In this document: positions 8,823 to 17,424 of the stretch, one piece after another
How the letters are laid out: the number at the start of each line of letters is the position of its first letter
How positions within the stretch are numbered: the first letter of the stretch is position 1
DNA from: Novosphingobium sp. ERN07
GTDB lineage: Bacteria > Pseudomonadota > Alphaproteobacteria > Sphingomonadales > Sphingomonadaceae
Assembly (NCBI RefSeq): GCF_012641335.1
Contig: NZ_JABAID010000003.1
Span: 1 to 64,000 of the forward strand
Direction: 5' to 3'
DNA: 64,000 bases
Program-made: the position numbers and the translations under genes
The notes under the pieces: generated by a model
The model's input: only the letters and a program-made list of their open reading frames with translations
Databases searched by the model: none
What the model was told of the DNA's origin: nothing

Positions 8823-9112
8823 GCGCCGACGAGCGTGACGTTGATGTCGGCCAGACCTTCGCGCAGGGCTTTGGCTTCGGTGTATTCCGGCGAGTTATAG
8901 AACCCCAGCGCCGCTTCCCGGCTCGGCCATTCCGAAACGACGACCGATGCGCCCTCGGCCCCTTCGCCTTCGAGGACGGTCGCGCCGGGTGCGCGGATGA
9001 CATAGCGCCCGCCGTGCTGTTCAAGGATCTGCGCCGCCTTTTGTGAATAGCCGCAGGCCATGAAGGCGTCGCGGTCCTTGAGCGTTGCGGTCACGACAAG
9101 CCATGCGGCCAT
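8819..9112 (-). CDS. DUF1330 family protein
   Basis: A 97-residue cytoplasmic protein with the DUF1330 ferredoxin-like pattern: a first strand (AAWLVVTATLKD), a YSQKAAQILEQHGGRYVIRAPG segment, then SVVVSEWPSREAALGFYNSPEYTEAKALR. The biochemical role of the family is poorly known; members occur in catabolic clusters as small alpha/beta-barrel-like dimers. It has a strong ribosome site (aggag). It is the first gene of a six-gene coupled operon running to 3695 and has the TATCCG dyad 75 bp before its start. Confidence 0.88.
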   Translation of the reverse strand: MAAWLVVTATLKDRDAFMACGYSQKAAQILEQHGGRYVIRAPGATVLEGEGAEGASVVVSEWPSREAALGFYNSPEYTEAKALREGLADINVTLVGA

Positions 9113-9187
9113 TGGGATTCTCCTGTTCGGGTTGCTTGGCCGCAGTCCACACCGAGGGCGGTGTGCCGAACAGGTCTGTGGTGGGGT

Positions 9188-9204
9188 TATCCGATGGGCG
9201 GATT
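9188..9204 (-). promoter_or_regulatory. Dyad site 1 (TATCCG-N5-CGGATT), DUF1330/Mo operon
   Basis: The plus strand reads TATCCGATGGGCGGATT. Read toward the DUF1330 gene, the perfect CGGATA half is proximal and ends 75 bp before the ATG at 9112. It matches the consensus shared with the IclR, flavin monooxygenase, DUF1838 and esterase promoters. Confidence 0.75.
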
Positions 9205-9278
9205 GCCTGCCCGGATGGAGGCCGGGCAGGCGGTAAGGTGTTGCCGATCATGGCTTTTGCAGGTCGGGCAGGTTGGAA

Positions 9279-9359
9279 CGCCCACCCCGCTGCGGCTAAT
9301 TTCGCCTGCGCTCAATAAGTCTCGCTCCCCTCCCGCAAGCGGGAGGAGTTGGGGGTGGG
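9279..9359. repeat. Intergenic REP-like element, copy 1
   Basis: About 80 bases starting CCCACCCCGCTGCGGCTAA and containing the inverted repeat CTCCCGC-AA-GCGGGAG. It matches, as reverse complement, the element at 17317-17399 (same CCCACCCCGCTGCG start, same AAGTCTCGCTCCCC core and same palindrome). It lies between two genes transcribed in the same direction. It looks like a dispersed non-coding repeat rather than a terminator, as there is no T run. Confidence 0.65.
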
Positions 9360-9376
9360 TTTGCTGCCGGTGACGA

Positions 9377-10123
9377 TCAGAACTCCGCCAGCAGGCGGCC
9401 CAGACCCTCGATCTTATCATCGATGCCAACTGCGCGCAGGGCGTGCCAATAGGTAGCCGTGTTGATGGCGATGACCGGTTTGGCCAGTTTCGCTTCGTAT
9501 TCCGCCGCCAGATCGACCATCGACAGATTGGTGCCGACCTGCACGATCGCGTCCACATCATCGCCATCGAGTTCGGCAATGACTTCGCGCAGGCGATCTG
9601 GCGTGACCTTGGCGATGTCGGTCCAGCGCTTGCACTGCAATGGCACGTCGCGCTTTACGGTGAAGCCTGATTCTTCAAGAAAATTTCGCACTTCGGCGTT
9701 GGCGACCGGGTAGTATGGCGAGACGAAGCTGACGGTCTTGACGTTGCCGTATGCTTTCAATGCGGCGGCAACCGATTCCGCGCCGGTGGATGCGCCGACG
9801 CCTGCGCATTCTTCGACCTGCGCCTTCCATTTGCGGCTGCCTTCGACGCCGCCGTAGAAGGTGATGGCCGACATGCCGAGCACGAGGTAATCGGGCTTGC
9901 ACGTCATTACCGAGCGCACGGCATCGAGCGTGTTTTCGGCAATCGCGGTGGTGCCCGCGATGAAATCCTCGTTCGACAGAGCGAGCGGGTCTTCGACATA
10001 GATGCGCGAGAAATGGTTGGTCACGCCAGTGGGGCGCATCCGTTCCATATCGGGCTGGACCACGGTGTTGGTGGACGGGGCAATGACACCCAGCAGCTTG
10101 CGCCAACCGAGAACGTCAACCAT
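9377..10123 (-). CDS. Maleate isomerase / arylmalonate decarboxylase-fold protein lacking both catalytic cysteines
   Basis: A 248-residue protein of the Asp/Glu racemase superfamily. LGVIAPSTNTVVQPDM at the N-terminus is typical of maleate isomerases. LGMSAITFYGG (residues 82-92) aligns with the MGTSLSFYRG oxyanion pocket of arylmalonate decarboxylase. In maleate isomerase a Cys lies in this first region and another in the second; here they are Gly83-Met84-Ser85 and Gly197 (VQVGTNLSM). The three remaining cysteines (75, 106, 164) lie elsewhere. So the usual Cys-based isomerisation or decarboxylation cannot work as known. It sits downstream of flavin monooxygenase 1 and probably acts on its product. 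Confidence 0.8.
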   Translation of the reverse strand: MVDVLGWRKLLGVIAPSTNTVVQPDMERMRPTGVTNHFSRIYVEDPLALSNEDFIAGTTAIAENTLDAVRSVMTCKPDYLVLGMSAITFYGGVEGSRKWKAQVEECAGVGASTGAESVAAALKAYGNVKTVSFVSPYYPVANAEVRNFLEESGFTVKRDVPLQCKRWTDIAKVTPDRLREVIAELDGDDVDAIVQVGTNLSMVDLAAEYEAKLAKPVIAINTATYWHALRAVGIDDKIEGLGRLLAEF

Positions 10124-10183
10124 TGGTATTCTCCTGTTGCAAGAGAGGTTTATCTCCTTGCGGGTTGAACAGATTTCTCCCCG

Positions 10184-10202
10184 GCCTGTCTTGCTGACAG
10201 GC
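10184..10202. other. Small intercistronic hairpin
   Basis: GCCTGTC-TTGCT-GACAGGC forms a 7-bp stem with a 5-base loop in the 107-bp gap between flavin monooxygenase 1 and the isomerase-fold gene. The T-rich side lies on the plus strand, whereas both genes are on the minus strand. It is therefore more likely an mRNA processing or stability hairpin than a terminator for this operon. Confidence 0.4.
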
Positions 10203-10230
10203 GCTTTTCTGGCTGTTCAGGTATTGCGCG

Positions 10231-11439
10231 TCAGGTAATCGCGGCGGCGTCCTCAAGGCTTTGATACATCGCCTGGCGCAGCATGTAGGCGCGGCGGCGG
10301 GTATCGTCCTGCTTGATTTCCAGCATGGCATCACGGCGGCGCTGGTGCGCGTCGTCCTGCCCGCCCTTGATGAGCGCCATGTTTTCCTTGGTCTGCGTCT
10401 GGGTGAAGCTGTGCGTCACCGTGCGGCGCTGACGATCATAGAGCGCAAGGCCTTCGTCGCTATTGGTCTGTCCCTTCAGGATCGGCAGGAGCTTTTCGAA
10501 GAGGTTGAAGGCATCGTGAATGCCGGAGTTCATGCCGAAGCCGCCGAGCGGATTGTTGAGGTGCGAGGCATCGCCTGCCAGCAACACGCGGCCTTCGCGG
10601 AACGATTTGGCGACGCGCTGATGCACGCGATAGAGCGTGCGGTGCTGCGTCACCACATCGGCGCCATTGCCGATGAGCCGGTCGAAGATGCCGTTCTTGG
10701 TGGCATCGGAACGCAGCACATCATCGCTTTGCGTGCCATCGGTGGGCACGAGGATGCGCCAGAGCGAAGGCACGCGGAGCAGCACCAGCCATTCCTGCGG
10801 ATCGGACACATAGTTCACCAGCGCAAGGTTGGGCAGGTGATCGGCCAGTTCCAGTTCGGTCGACAGGCAAAGGAAGCGTTCGGGATAGGTGAAGCCATCA
10901 AACTCCACGCCCAGCCACTTGCGCACGATCGAATTGGCCCCGTCGGCACCGATCAGGTAATCGGCGCGTAGGCGTTCGATACCGGTCATGGTTTCGATGG
11001 CAATGTCCACGCCCGCGCCATCGTCGTTGAAGGTCAACAGGCGGCTGGAGAAGCGCACCTTGGCGTTGGGATATTGGGCCAGACCTTCAGCCAGCGCGCG
11101 CGACAGGTGGTACTGTTCGCACTGGATGCGGAAGGGATAACGGGTGACGTCAGCGATCTCGGCAAGGTCGAAATCGATCACTTCGCCTGATTGCCGGTCG
11201 CGCCAGTGATAGACCGGAGCCTTCAGGCCCTTTTCCAGAAGCATCGGGGTGATGCCGATCTGATCGAGCATTTCCAGCGTCGGCGGATGGAAGGTGGAGG
11301 CGCGCAGATCCTGCGCGCAGTCCTCGCCCGATTCGATCACAACCACGTCGACGCCCGCCTGGGCCAGAAGCGTCGCCAGAACCGTACCAACCGGCCCTGC
11401 CCCCGCGATCGCTACCTGACACCGTTCAACTGCTGTCAT
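10231..11439 (-). CDS. Group A flavin monooxygenase 1 (PHBH/PheA type)
   Basis: A 402-residue protein. The FAD-binding GAGPVGTVLATLLAQAG is at about 13-29, the FAD/NAD(P)H motif GADGANSIVRKWLG is central, and LLAGDASHLNNPLGGFGMN is the second FAD-ribose motif. The length fits single-component aromatic hydroxylases, which use NAD(P)H and oxygen to hydroxylate or open an activated ring. It is close along its whole length to flavin monooxygenase 2 (56614-57828), including the STFHPPTLEMLD and YPFRIQCEQYHLSRALAE segments. The two therefore duplicated or serve parallel branches. A dyad site lies 76 bp before its ATG. Confidence 0.92.
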   Translation of the reverse strand: MTAVERCQVAIAGAGPVGTVLATLLAQAGVDVVVIESGEDCAQDLRASTFHPPTLEMLDQIGITPMLLEKGLKAPVYHWRDRQSGEVIDFDLAEIADVTRYPFRIQCEQYHLSRALAEGLAQYPNAKVRFSSRLLTFNDDGAGVDIAIETMTGIERLRADYLIGADGANSIVRKWLGVEFDGFTYPERFLCLSTELELADHLPNLALVNYVSDPQEWLVLLRVPSLWRILVPTDGTQSDDVLRSDATKNGIFDRLIGNGADVVTQHRTLYRVHQRVAKSFREGRVLLAGDASHLNNPLGGFGMNSGIHDAFNLFEKLLPILKGQTNSDEGLALYDRQRRTVTHSFTQTQTKENMALIKGGQDDAHQRRRDAMLEIKQDDTRRRAYMLRQAMYQSLEDAAAIT

Positions 11440-11515
11440 TCGAGCAGACTCCCAATGAAAATTCAGGAGTCGGTATGGACGGGCGATTTGAGGCGGGTGG
11501 CGATCAAGGCGGAAC

Positions 11516-11532
11516 TATCCGACTTGCGGTGA
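11516..11532 (-). promoter_or_regulatory. Dyad site 2 (TATCCG-N5-CGGTGA), flavin monooxygenase 1
   Basis: The plus strand reads TATCCGACTTGCGGTGA. In the direction of the monooxygenase gene the perfect CGGATA half is proximal, 76 bp before the start at 11439. The distal half is degenerate (TCACCG), exactly as in the esterase site at 52071. Confidence 0.72.
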
Positions 11533-11560
11533 TTAGGCGGCGTTGACTGCACCAGCGCAC

Positions 11561-11586
11561 GAAAAAGGGGAGCGTTTCCGCTCCCC
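11561..11586 (-). terminator. Rho-independent terminator of ALDH 1
   Basis: On the minus strand, AGGGGAGCG-GAAA-CGCTCCCCT is a perfect 9-bp stem with a GAAA tetraloop followed directly by TTTT. It lies 26-52 bp after the ALDH 1 stop, separating it from the flavin monooxygenase 1 promoter. Confidence 0.85.
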
Positions 11587-11612
11587 TCTTGCTTCAATCA
11601 ATTGCAGGGCAA

Positions 11613-13118
11613 TCACACCACGGCGCAGACCGTCTTCCATTCGAGGTAATTGTCCAGCGCCTGCTTTCCGCTGTCGCGCCCCCAGCCCGATTGCTTTACG
11701 CCGCCGATGGCGAGCGAGGCGTCGTACATGGCATGGCAGTTGATCCAGACGGTGCCCGCCTTGATTGCGCTCGACATGCGGTGGGCGTTGCTGAAACCTT
11801 CGGTCCAGACGCTGGCGGCGAGGCCGTATTCGCTGTCGTTGGCGGCGGCGATGACTTCTTCGGCATCATCGAACGCCTGTGCGACGAGGACCGGGCCGAA
11901 CACTTCTTCGCGCACGATTTCCATATCGGGCTTTACGTCAACCACCACAGTGGGCTGGATGAACGCGCCCGATGCGCCAAAGCGTTCGCCACCCGTCAGC
12001 ATCGTTGCGCCATCGGCCTTGGCGCGGTTGAGGAAGCCTTCGACCCGTTCGGCGTGGCGGGCCGAGACGACCGGCCCCATCTGCGTATCGGGGCTAAGGC
12101 CGTGCCCCACTTTCAGGCCCTTGGCATAGGCGGCAACGCCTTCGACCACCTGATCGTGGATCGAGCGGTGAACGTAGAGCCGCGATCCGGCGATGCAGAC
12201 CTGCCCGCCGTTGAAAAAGATGGCATTGGCCACGCCCGGAATCGCCAGCGACAAATCGGCATCGGGCATGACGATGGAGGGCGATTTTCCGCCGAGTTCG
12301 AGCGTCACGCGCTTGAAGTTGGTCTTTGCCGCATCCAGCACTGCGCGGCCCGTGGCAGTGGAGCCGGTGAAGGCGATCTTGTCCACGCCGGGATGGTTGG
12401 CTAGTGCAGCGCCGGTTTGCGCGCCAAGGCCGGTGATCAGGTTGATCACGCCATTGGGCACGCCCGCTTCAATCATCAGTTCGACAAGGCGCATCGCCGT
12501 GAGCGAGGTGTCTTCGGCAGGTTTCAGGACCACGGTGCAGCCCGCAGCCAGCGCCGGGGCCAGCTTCATCGCGGTGAGCACCAGCGGCGAGTTCCACGGC
12601 ACAATGGCCGCGACAACGCCCACCGCTTCGCGCACGGTCCAGGTGCGCATCTGCTTGCCCTGCGGCTGATAGTTGATCGAGCTTTCGAGCGTGCTGCCCT
12701 CTATCGCCATCGCCTGGCCTGCAAAGAAGCGGAACTGGGCGGCAGCGCCGGGAATCTCGGCCCAACGCCCGACGAACAGCGGCTTGCCCTGATCGAGCGT
12801 TTCGAGTTCGGCCAGTTCATCGATATGGGCTTCGATCAGGTCCGCGATCTTCCACAGGATGCGCGCACGCTCTGCCGGAACGGTGGCGGCCCAGCCCTTT
12901 TGCGCGGCGCGGGCTGCGGCAACAGCGGCATCGACCTGCGTTGTATCGGCGGCGGGAATCTGGCCGATCTCAAGCCCGCTGCCCGGATCGATTGTGGCAA
13001 AGGTCTGCCCTGCTGCTGCTGCCAGCCATTGTCCGTCAACAAGCAGCCCGGTTCCGGTTGCCCGGCGGGACAGAAAGGCCTTTGTCTGCGGGCTGAGGTT
13101 ATCAAGTTCGAATGACAC
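11613..13118 (-). CDS. NAD(P)-dependent aldehyde dehydrogenase 1
   Basis: A 501-residue ALDH. I choose the GTG at 13118, with ribosome site aaagggag; the longer upstream frame is not protein-like. The cofactor-region motif VVAAIVPWNSPLVL, catalytic Glu274 (ELGGKS), catalytic Cys308 (GGQVCIAGSR) and the GSTATGR motif are all present. The sequence is of the betaine/phenylacetaldehyde dehydrogenase subgroup. It probably oxidises an aldehyde intermediate to the acid. It is monocistronic with its own terminator and divergent from HyuA. It is a paralogue of ALDH 2 (20724-22232). Confidence 0.94.
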   Translation of the reverse strand: MSFELDNLSPQTKAFLSRRATGTGLLVDGQWLAAAAGQTFATIDPGSGLEIGQIPAADTTQVDAAVAAARAAQKGWAATVPAERARILWKIADLIEAHIDELAELETLDQGKPLFVGRWAEIPGAAAQFRFFAGQAMAIEGSTLESSINYQPQGKQMRTWTVREAVGVVAAIVPWNSPLVLTAMKLAPALAAGCTVVLKPAEDTSLTAMRLVELMIEAGVPNGVINLITGLGAQTGAALANHPGVDKIAFTGSTATGRAVLDAAKTNFKRVTLELGGKSPSIVMPDADLSLAIPGVANAIFFNGGQVCIAGSRLYVHRSIHDQVVEGVAAYAKGLKVGHGLSPDTQMGPVVSARHAERVEGFLNRAKADGATMLTGGERFGASGAFIQPTVVVDVKPDMEIVREEVFGPVLVAQAFDDAEEVIAAANDSEYGLAASVWTEGFSNAHRMSSAIKAGTVWINCHAMYDASLAIGGVKQSGWGRDSGKQALDNYLEWKTVCAVV

Positions 13119-13184
13119 AGCGGTACTCCCTTTGATGGCCTTAGTGACCCAAAACCGGGCGATGGGCCATCGGCAGGGGTGCAA

Positions 13185-13201
13185 AATTCGCAGGGCGGAT
13201 A
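13185..13201 (+). promoter_or_regulatory. Dyad site 3 in the ALDH 1 / HyuA divergent region
   Basis: The plus strand reads AATTCGCAGGGCGGATA. The reverse complement begins TATCCGCCCTGCG, the same 13 bases as the esterase site at 52071. It lies 66 bp from the ALDH 1 start and 176 bp from HyuA; the perfect half faces HyuA. Confidence 0.65.
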
Positions 13202-13377
13202 ACTTCCACAGTCATGCGCACCGAATTGGGCTATGCAAGCTACCTCAAGGCAATTGCAGCTTGCCATATTGTTATACGAATATATCAATTGGCCAACCGC
13301 AATCGTTTCGCCTCCTAAGGGCGAAGCTGATTGCGGAATCGAATCTACGCCTTGTGCGCAACGCCATTGGGGAACTC

Positions 13378-15426
13378 ATGACCTACCGATTGGGAGTCGA
13401 CGTCGGCGGCACCTTCACCGACCTTCTGCTGTTCAACCAGGAAACCGGCGCGTTCTGGCGCAACAAGACGCCATCGACGCCGCACGACAGTTCGGAAGGC
13501 ATCCTGAACGGCGTGACCGCGATCTGCGAAAAGGCCGGAATCAGCCCTGCCGATGTGGAATTCTTCCTGCACGGAACCACCGTGGCCACCAACGCCGTGC
13601 TGGAAGGCAAGGGCGCGCGCGTGGGCCTGATCACGTCCGACGGTTACCGCCAGGTCATGCAGATCGCCCGCAGCTTTGTGCCGGGCGGGCTTGCCGGGTG
13701 GATCGTGTGGCCCAAGCCGGTGCCGCTGGCCGCGCTGGAAGACACCATCGAGGTCAAGGGCCGCATGGACGCGCAAGGCAACGAGATTGCCCCGCTGGAC
13801 GAAGCGCAAGTACGCGAAGCGCTCACCGCGCTGAAGGACAGCGGCGTTGAAGCGCTGACCATCAGCCTGATGAACGCCTACCTTAACGGCGCGCACGAAA
13901 AGCGCATTGGCGAGCTGGCAGCGGAAATCATGCCCGGCGTGCCGATGTCGCTGAGCCACGAGGTCCTGCCCGAAATGCAGGAATACGAACGCACGCTGAC
14001 GACCGTTGCCAACGCCGCTGTGCGCCCGGTGATGCGCAAATATATCCACAACCTGCGCGATAGCCTGCGCGGTGCCGGCATGGCCGGTTCGCTTTCGCTG
14101 CTGCGGTCTGACGGCGGGTTGATGTCTTCCGAAAAGTCGGAAGAGCATCCGGTTTCGCTGCTCATGTCCGGCCCGGCGGGCGGCGTGACCGGCGCGATCT
14201 GGGTGGGCCGCAATGCGGGCATCAAGAACATCCTGACGCTCGACGTTGGCGGCACCAGCACCGACGTTGCCCTGATCGAAAACCTTGAAGCGCGCCGCCA
14301 GCGCACGACCGAAGTGGGCCACCTTTCGGTGCGCGCATCGGCGCTCGACGTGAAGACAGTGGGCGCGGGCGGCGGTTCCATCGCCTATGTGCCCGAATTG
14401 ACCGGAGCCTTGCGCGTGGGGCCACAGTCGGCAGGCGCGGTTCCCGGCCCTGTGGCCTACAGCAAGGGCGGCACGCTGCCGACCGTGACCGACGCCAACG
14501 TCGTGCTGGGCTATCTGCCCGAAAACCTGCTGGGCGGCACGTTCAAGCTGGATCGCGAAGGCGCGAAGAAGGCTGTGCAGACCATTGCCGATGCGCTCGG
14601 CATCGGTGTGATGGAAGCGGCGCGCGGCATCATCGATATCGTGAACGAGAACATGTTCGGCGCGCTGCGCATGATCTCGGTCCAGCAGGGCTATGACCCG
14701 CGTGACTTTGCGGTGATGGGCTTTGGAGGTGCTGGTCCGCTTCATGTGAACGCCGTGGCCAAGCTGATGGGTTCGTGGCCCGCGGTATCGCCGGTTTCTC
14801 CGGGCGTGCTCTGCGCGCTGGGCGATGCAACAACGCGGATGCGCACCGAAACCGCGCGTTCGTTCAGCCGCCGCGTCGACGAGACCGACGAAGCCGAAGT
14901 GCTGGCGCTGCTCGATGAAATGGCTGCGCAGACCCGTTCGGAACTGACCGCCGAAGGCATCAGTGATGCCGATGTGACCAGCCAGTTCGAACTCGACATC
15001 CGTTACGAAGGGCAAGCCTTCGAAGTGCCGCTGTCCATCGACGCAGACGTGCTGCGCCGCGATGGGTTGAAGGGCGTGACCGACCGGTTCGATGCCGAAC
15101 ATAAGCGCCTGTTCACGTTCAACATGGATTCGGCGCACGAACTGGTGAATCTGCGCGCCGTGGCGATGGGGCCTGCGCTCGATCTGCCAGCCCCCGCGCT
15201 GGAGGTGGGCAATGGCGATCCGATTGCCGCCAAGGTTCGCGACCATGAACTGTGGGCCGATGGCGCGATGGTGCCTGCGGTGATCTATGACCGTTCGAAG
15301 CTGCGCGCCGGAGACATTATCCCCGGCCCGGCTATCGTGGTGGAAATGGATTCGACCACGCTGATCGAAGCCGGCTGCACCGGCACTGTCGACCATGTCG
15401 GCAACATCCTGATCAATCTCGCCTGA
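13378..15426 (+). CDS. Hydantoinase/oxoprolinase subunit A (HyuA/AcxA type)
   Basis: A 682-residue protein. I choose the ATG at 13378, preceded by ggggaa; the open frame upstream has no start signal. The N-terminal phosphate motif RLGVDVGGTFTDLLLF and the later LTLDVGGTSTDVALIE are the two ATP-binding loops of the ASKHA fold used by ATP-dependent oxoprolinases, N-methylhydantoinases and acetone/acetophenone carboxylases. GFGGAGPLH is the adenosine motif. With HyuB it would hydrolyse a cyclic amide or imide, or carboxylate a ketone, at the cost of ATP. There is no third carboxylase subunit beside it, which favours the hydrolase reading. Confidence 0.92.
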   Translation: MTYRLGVDVGGTFTDLLLFNQETGAFWRNKTPSTPHDSSEGILNGVTAICEKAGISPADVEFFLHGTTVATNAVLEGKGARVGLITSDGYRQVMQIARSFVPGGLAGWIVWPKPVPLAALEDTIEVKGRMDAQGNEIAPLDEAQVREALTALKDSGVEALTISLMNAYLNGAHEKRIGELAAEIMPGVPMSLSHEVLPEMQEYERTLTTVANAAVRPVMRKYIHNLRDSLRGAGMAGSLSLLRSDGGLMSSEKSEEHPVSLLMSGPAGGVTGAIWVGRNAGIKNILTLDVGGTSTDVALIENLEARRQRTTEVGHLSVRASALDVKTVGAGGGSIAYVPELTGALRVGPQSAGAVPGPVAYSKGGTLPTVTDANVVLGYLPENLLGGTFKLDREGAKKAVQTIADALGIGVMEAARGIIDIVNENMFGALRMISVQQGYDPRDFAVMGFGGAGPLHVNAVAKLMGSWPAVSPVSPGVLCALGDATTRMRTETARSFSRRVDETDEAEVLALLDEMAAQTRSELTAEGISDADVTSQFELDIRYEGQAFEVPLSIDADVLRRDGLKGVTDRFDAEHKRLFTFNMDSAHELVNLRAVAMGPALDLPAPALEVGNGDPIAAKVRDHELWADGAMVPAVIYDRSKLRAGDIIPGPAIVVEMDSTTLIEAGCTGTVDHVGNILINLA

Positions 15427-15440
15427 AGGAGCGCCGCACA

Positions 15441-17300
15441 ATGCCCGCACAGATCATCCAGGCCAATGAAACGCCTTTCAACACCGTCTCCGTCGATCCG
15501 GTAACGCTCGACATCATCGAGAACGCGCTGCGCAATGCGCGCATCGAAATGGACGCCACGCTTGTCCGCACCGCGATGTCGCCCGGCATTCGCGAACAGG
15601 GGGACGCCTTCCCGCTGATCGCCGATCACACCGGCAAGATGATCGTCGGCCAGTTCGGTTCGTACATCGGTCCGTTCCTTGACGGCTACGAAGGCACCGT
15701 GGAAGACGGCGATCTGATTTTCCTGTCCGATCCCTATTCGGTGCAGGGTGCCATCAGCCACTCGAACGACTGGCTGGTGCTGCTGCCGGTGTTCAAGGAT
15801 GGCCGCCTGATCGCCTATACATCGATGTTCGGCCACCAGTCCGACATTGGCGGCATGGTGCCGGGATCGATGCCGATCCACGCCACCAGCATCTTTCAGG
15901 AAGGCGTGCGCATTCCGCCGGTGAAGATCTGGAAGAAGGGCGAATACAACGAAGACCTGATCAAGCTGGTGATGCACCAGACCCGCACGCCGGACTGGTG
16001 CAAGGCCGACCTTAACGCGCTGATCGCATCATGCCGCGTGGCTGCGCGCCGCGTCTATGAAATGGCGGTGCGCTTTGGCGACGATGTGTTCACATCGGCC
16101 ACCACCATGCTGCTCGAGCGCAATCACCGCGCGATGAAGCAGTTGATCCAGACTTCGATCAGCGAAGACAAGGTCAGCTTTGAAGACTACATCTGCGATG
16201 ATGGCATGGGTTATGGCCCGTACAAGATCAAATGCACGATGTGGCGCGAAGATGGGCGCGTAGTGCTGGATTTTGCGGGCACTGATCCGCAGAGTCAGGC
16301 ATCGATCAACATGCTGCTGAACGAGAACATGATGCGCATGTTCTTTGGCATTTACATGATCATGATCTTCGATCCGCAGATCCTGTTCAACGACGGCTAT
16401 TACGATCTGATCGATGTGCGCATCCCCGAAGGATCGCTGCTGAAGCCCAAGTTCCCCGCCGCACTTTCCGGCCGCACCCACGTGCTGGGCCGTCTGTTCG
16501 ATATTCTGGGCGGGCTGCTGGGCCAGAAGACGCCGGAGTTCCTGAACGCTGCGGGCTTCTCGTCCAGCCCCCACCTGTTCTATGCGGGCACGGACAAGAA
16601 CGGAAAGTGGTTCCAGCTTTTCCAGATCGGATTTGGCGGCATTCCGGGCCGTCCGCTGGGCGATGGGCCTGACGGGCACTCGCTGTTCCCCGGCTTTACC
16701 AACGTGCCGAACGAGTTCCTTGAACGCTACTTCCCGCTGGTCATCGAACGCTATGAAACCGTGGCCGACAGCGGCGGTGCAGGTCTGCACCGTGGCGGCA
16801 ACGGGATCGACATGGTCTACAAGTTCCTTGAACCCGGCACCATCGCCATCCACGATGACCGCTGGTTCGTGCCGCCTTGGGGCGTGAACGGTGGTGAACC
16901 CGGCGCCCGCGCGCGCAAGGTGCTGATCAAGTCCGATGGCACCGAGATCGTCGTCGGCAACAAGATCGAGGACTATCCGGTGGAGCCGGGCGACCGCCTG
17001 CACTTCATCACCTGGGGCGGCGGCGGCTGGGGTGATCCGCTGGAGCGCGACCCGGAATTGCTGGCCAAGGAACTGGCACAGGGTCTGGTCACCGAGAAGG
17101 GCGCGCTGCGCTATGGCGTGGTGCTGAAGGACGGCGCGGTGGATGCTGCGGCTACGGACGCTCTGCGGACAAAGATGCGTGCTGAGCGTGGTCACGTGGG
17201 CGTGTTCAACTTCGGTCCCGATCTGGAAACGCTGCGCGCCAATTGCCTTGCCGAAACCGGCCTGCCTGCGCCCAAGGCTCCGCGCTGGGCGAACGCATAA
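15441..17300 (+). CDS. Hydantoinase/oxoprolinase subunit B (HyuB type)
   Basis: A 619-residue protein following HyuA by 14 bp with ribosome site aaggag. Family marks include DPVTLDIIENALRNARIEMDATLVRTAMSP, the GQFGSYIGP segment, SDPYSVQGAISHSNDW and the C-terminal DRLHFITWGGGGWGDPL. It forms the catalytic complex with HyuA. It is full length for the family, with no frameshift. Partner genes downstream (a C-C lyase and an alcohol dehydrogenase) suggest its product is an open-chain dicarboxylate or its half-amide; this is inference. Confidence 0.92.
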   Translation: MPAQIIQANETPFNTVSVDPVTLDIIENALRNARIEMDATLVRTAMSPGIREQGDAFPLIADHTGKMIVGQFGSYIGPFLDGYEGTVEDGDLIFLSDPYSVQGAISHSNDWLVLLPVFKDGRLIAYTSMFGHQSDIGGMVPGSMPIHATSIFQEGVRIPPVKIWKKGEYNEDLIKLVMHQTRTPDWCKADLNALIASCRVAARRVYEMAVRFGDDVFTSATTMLLERNHRAMKQLIQTSISEDKVSFEDYICDDGMGYGPYKIKCTMWREDGRVVLDFAGTDPQSQASINMLLNENMMRMFFGIYMIMIFDPQILFNDGYYDLIDVRIPEGSLLKPKFPAALSGRTHVLGRLFDILGGLLGQKTPEFLNAAGFSSSPHLFYAGTDKNGKWFQLFQIGFGGIPGRPLGDGPDGHSLFPGFTNVPNEFLERYFPLVIERYETVADSGGAGLHRGGNGIDMVYKFLEPGTIAIHDDRWFVPPWGVNGGEPGARARKVLIKSDGTEIVVGNKIEDYPVEPGDRLHFITWGGGGWGDPLERDPELLAKELAQGLVTEKGALRYGVVLKDGAVDAAATDALRTKMRAERGHVGVFNFGPDLETLRANCLAETGLPAPKAPRWANA

Positions 17301-17316
17301 GCGCCAACGCTGCAAG

Positions 17317-17399
17317 CCCATCGCCAACCCCCTCCCGCTTGCGGGAGGGGAGCGAGACTTACGGAGCCGAAGGCGGAGTTAGTCGCAGCGGGGTGGGCA
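17317..17399. repeat. Intergenic REP-like element, copy 2
   Basis: Reverse-complement relative of 9279-9359, with the palindrome CCCTCCCGC-TT-GCGGGAGGG and the GCAGCGGGGTGGG end. It sits between HyuB and the lyase gene. It could act as an mRNA stabilising hairpin between the two. Confidence 0.65.
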
Positions 17400-17424
17400 T
17401 ACACAACGTATAAGGACCAAACCA

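Noticed and set aside
13345..15450. 701-codon open frame on the minus strand over HyuA
   Set aside because: It lies exactly opposite a full-length HyuA with all motifs. The long antisense frame is a by-product of GC-rich third codon positions. The same applies to 31627-34026 over TonB receptor 1.
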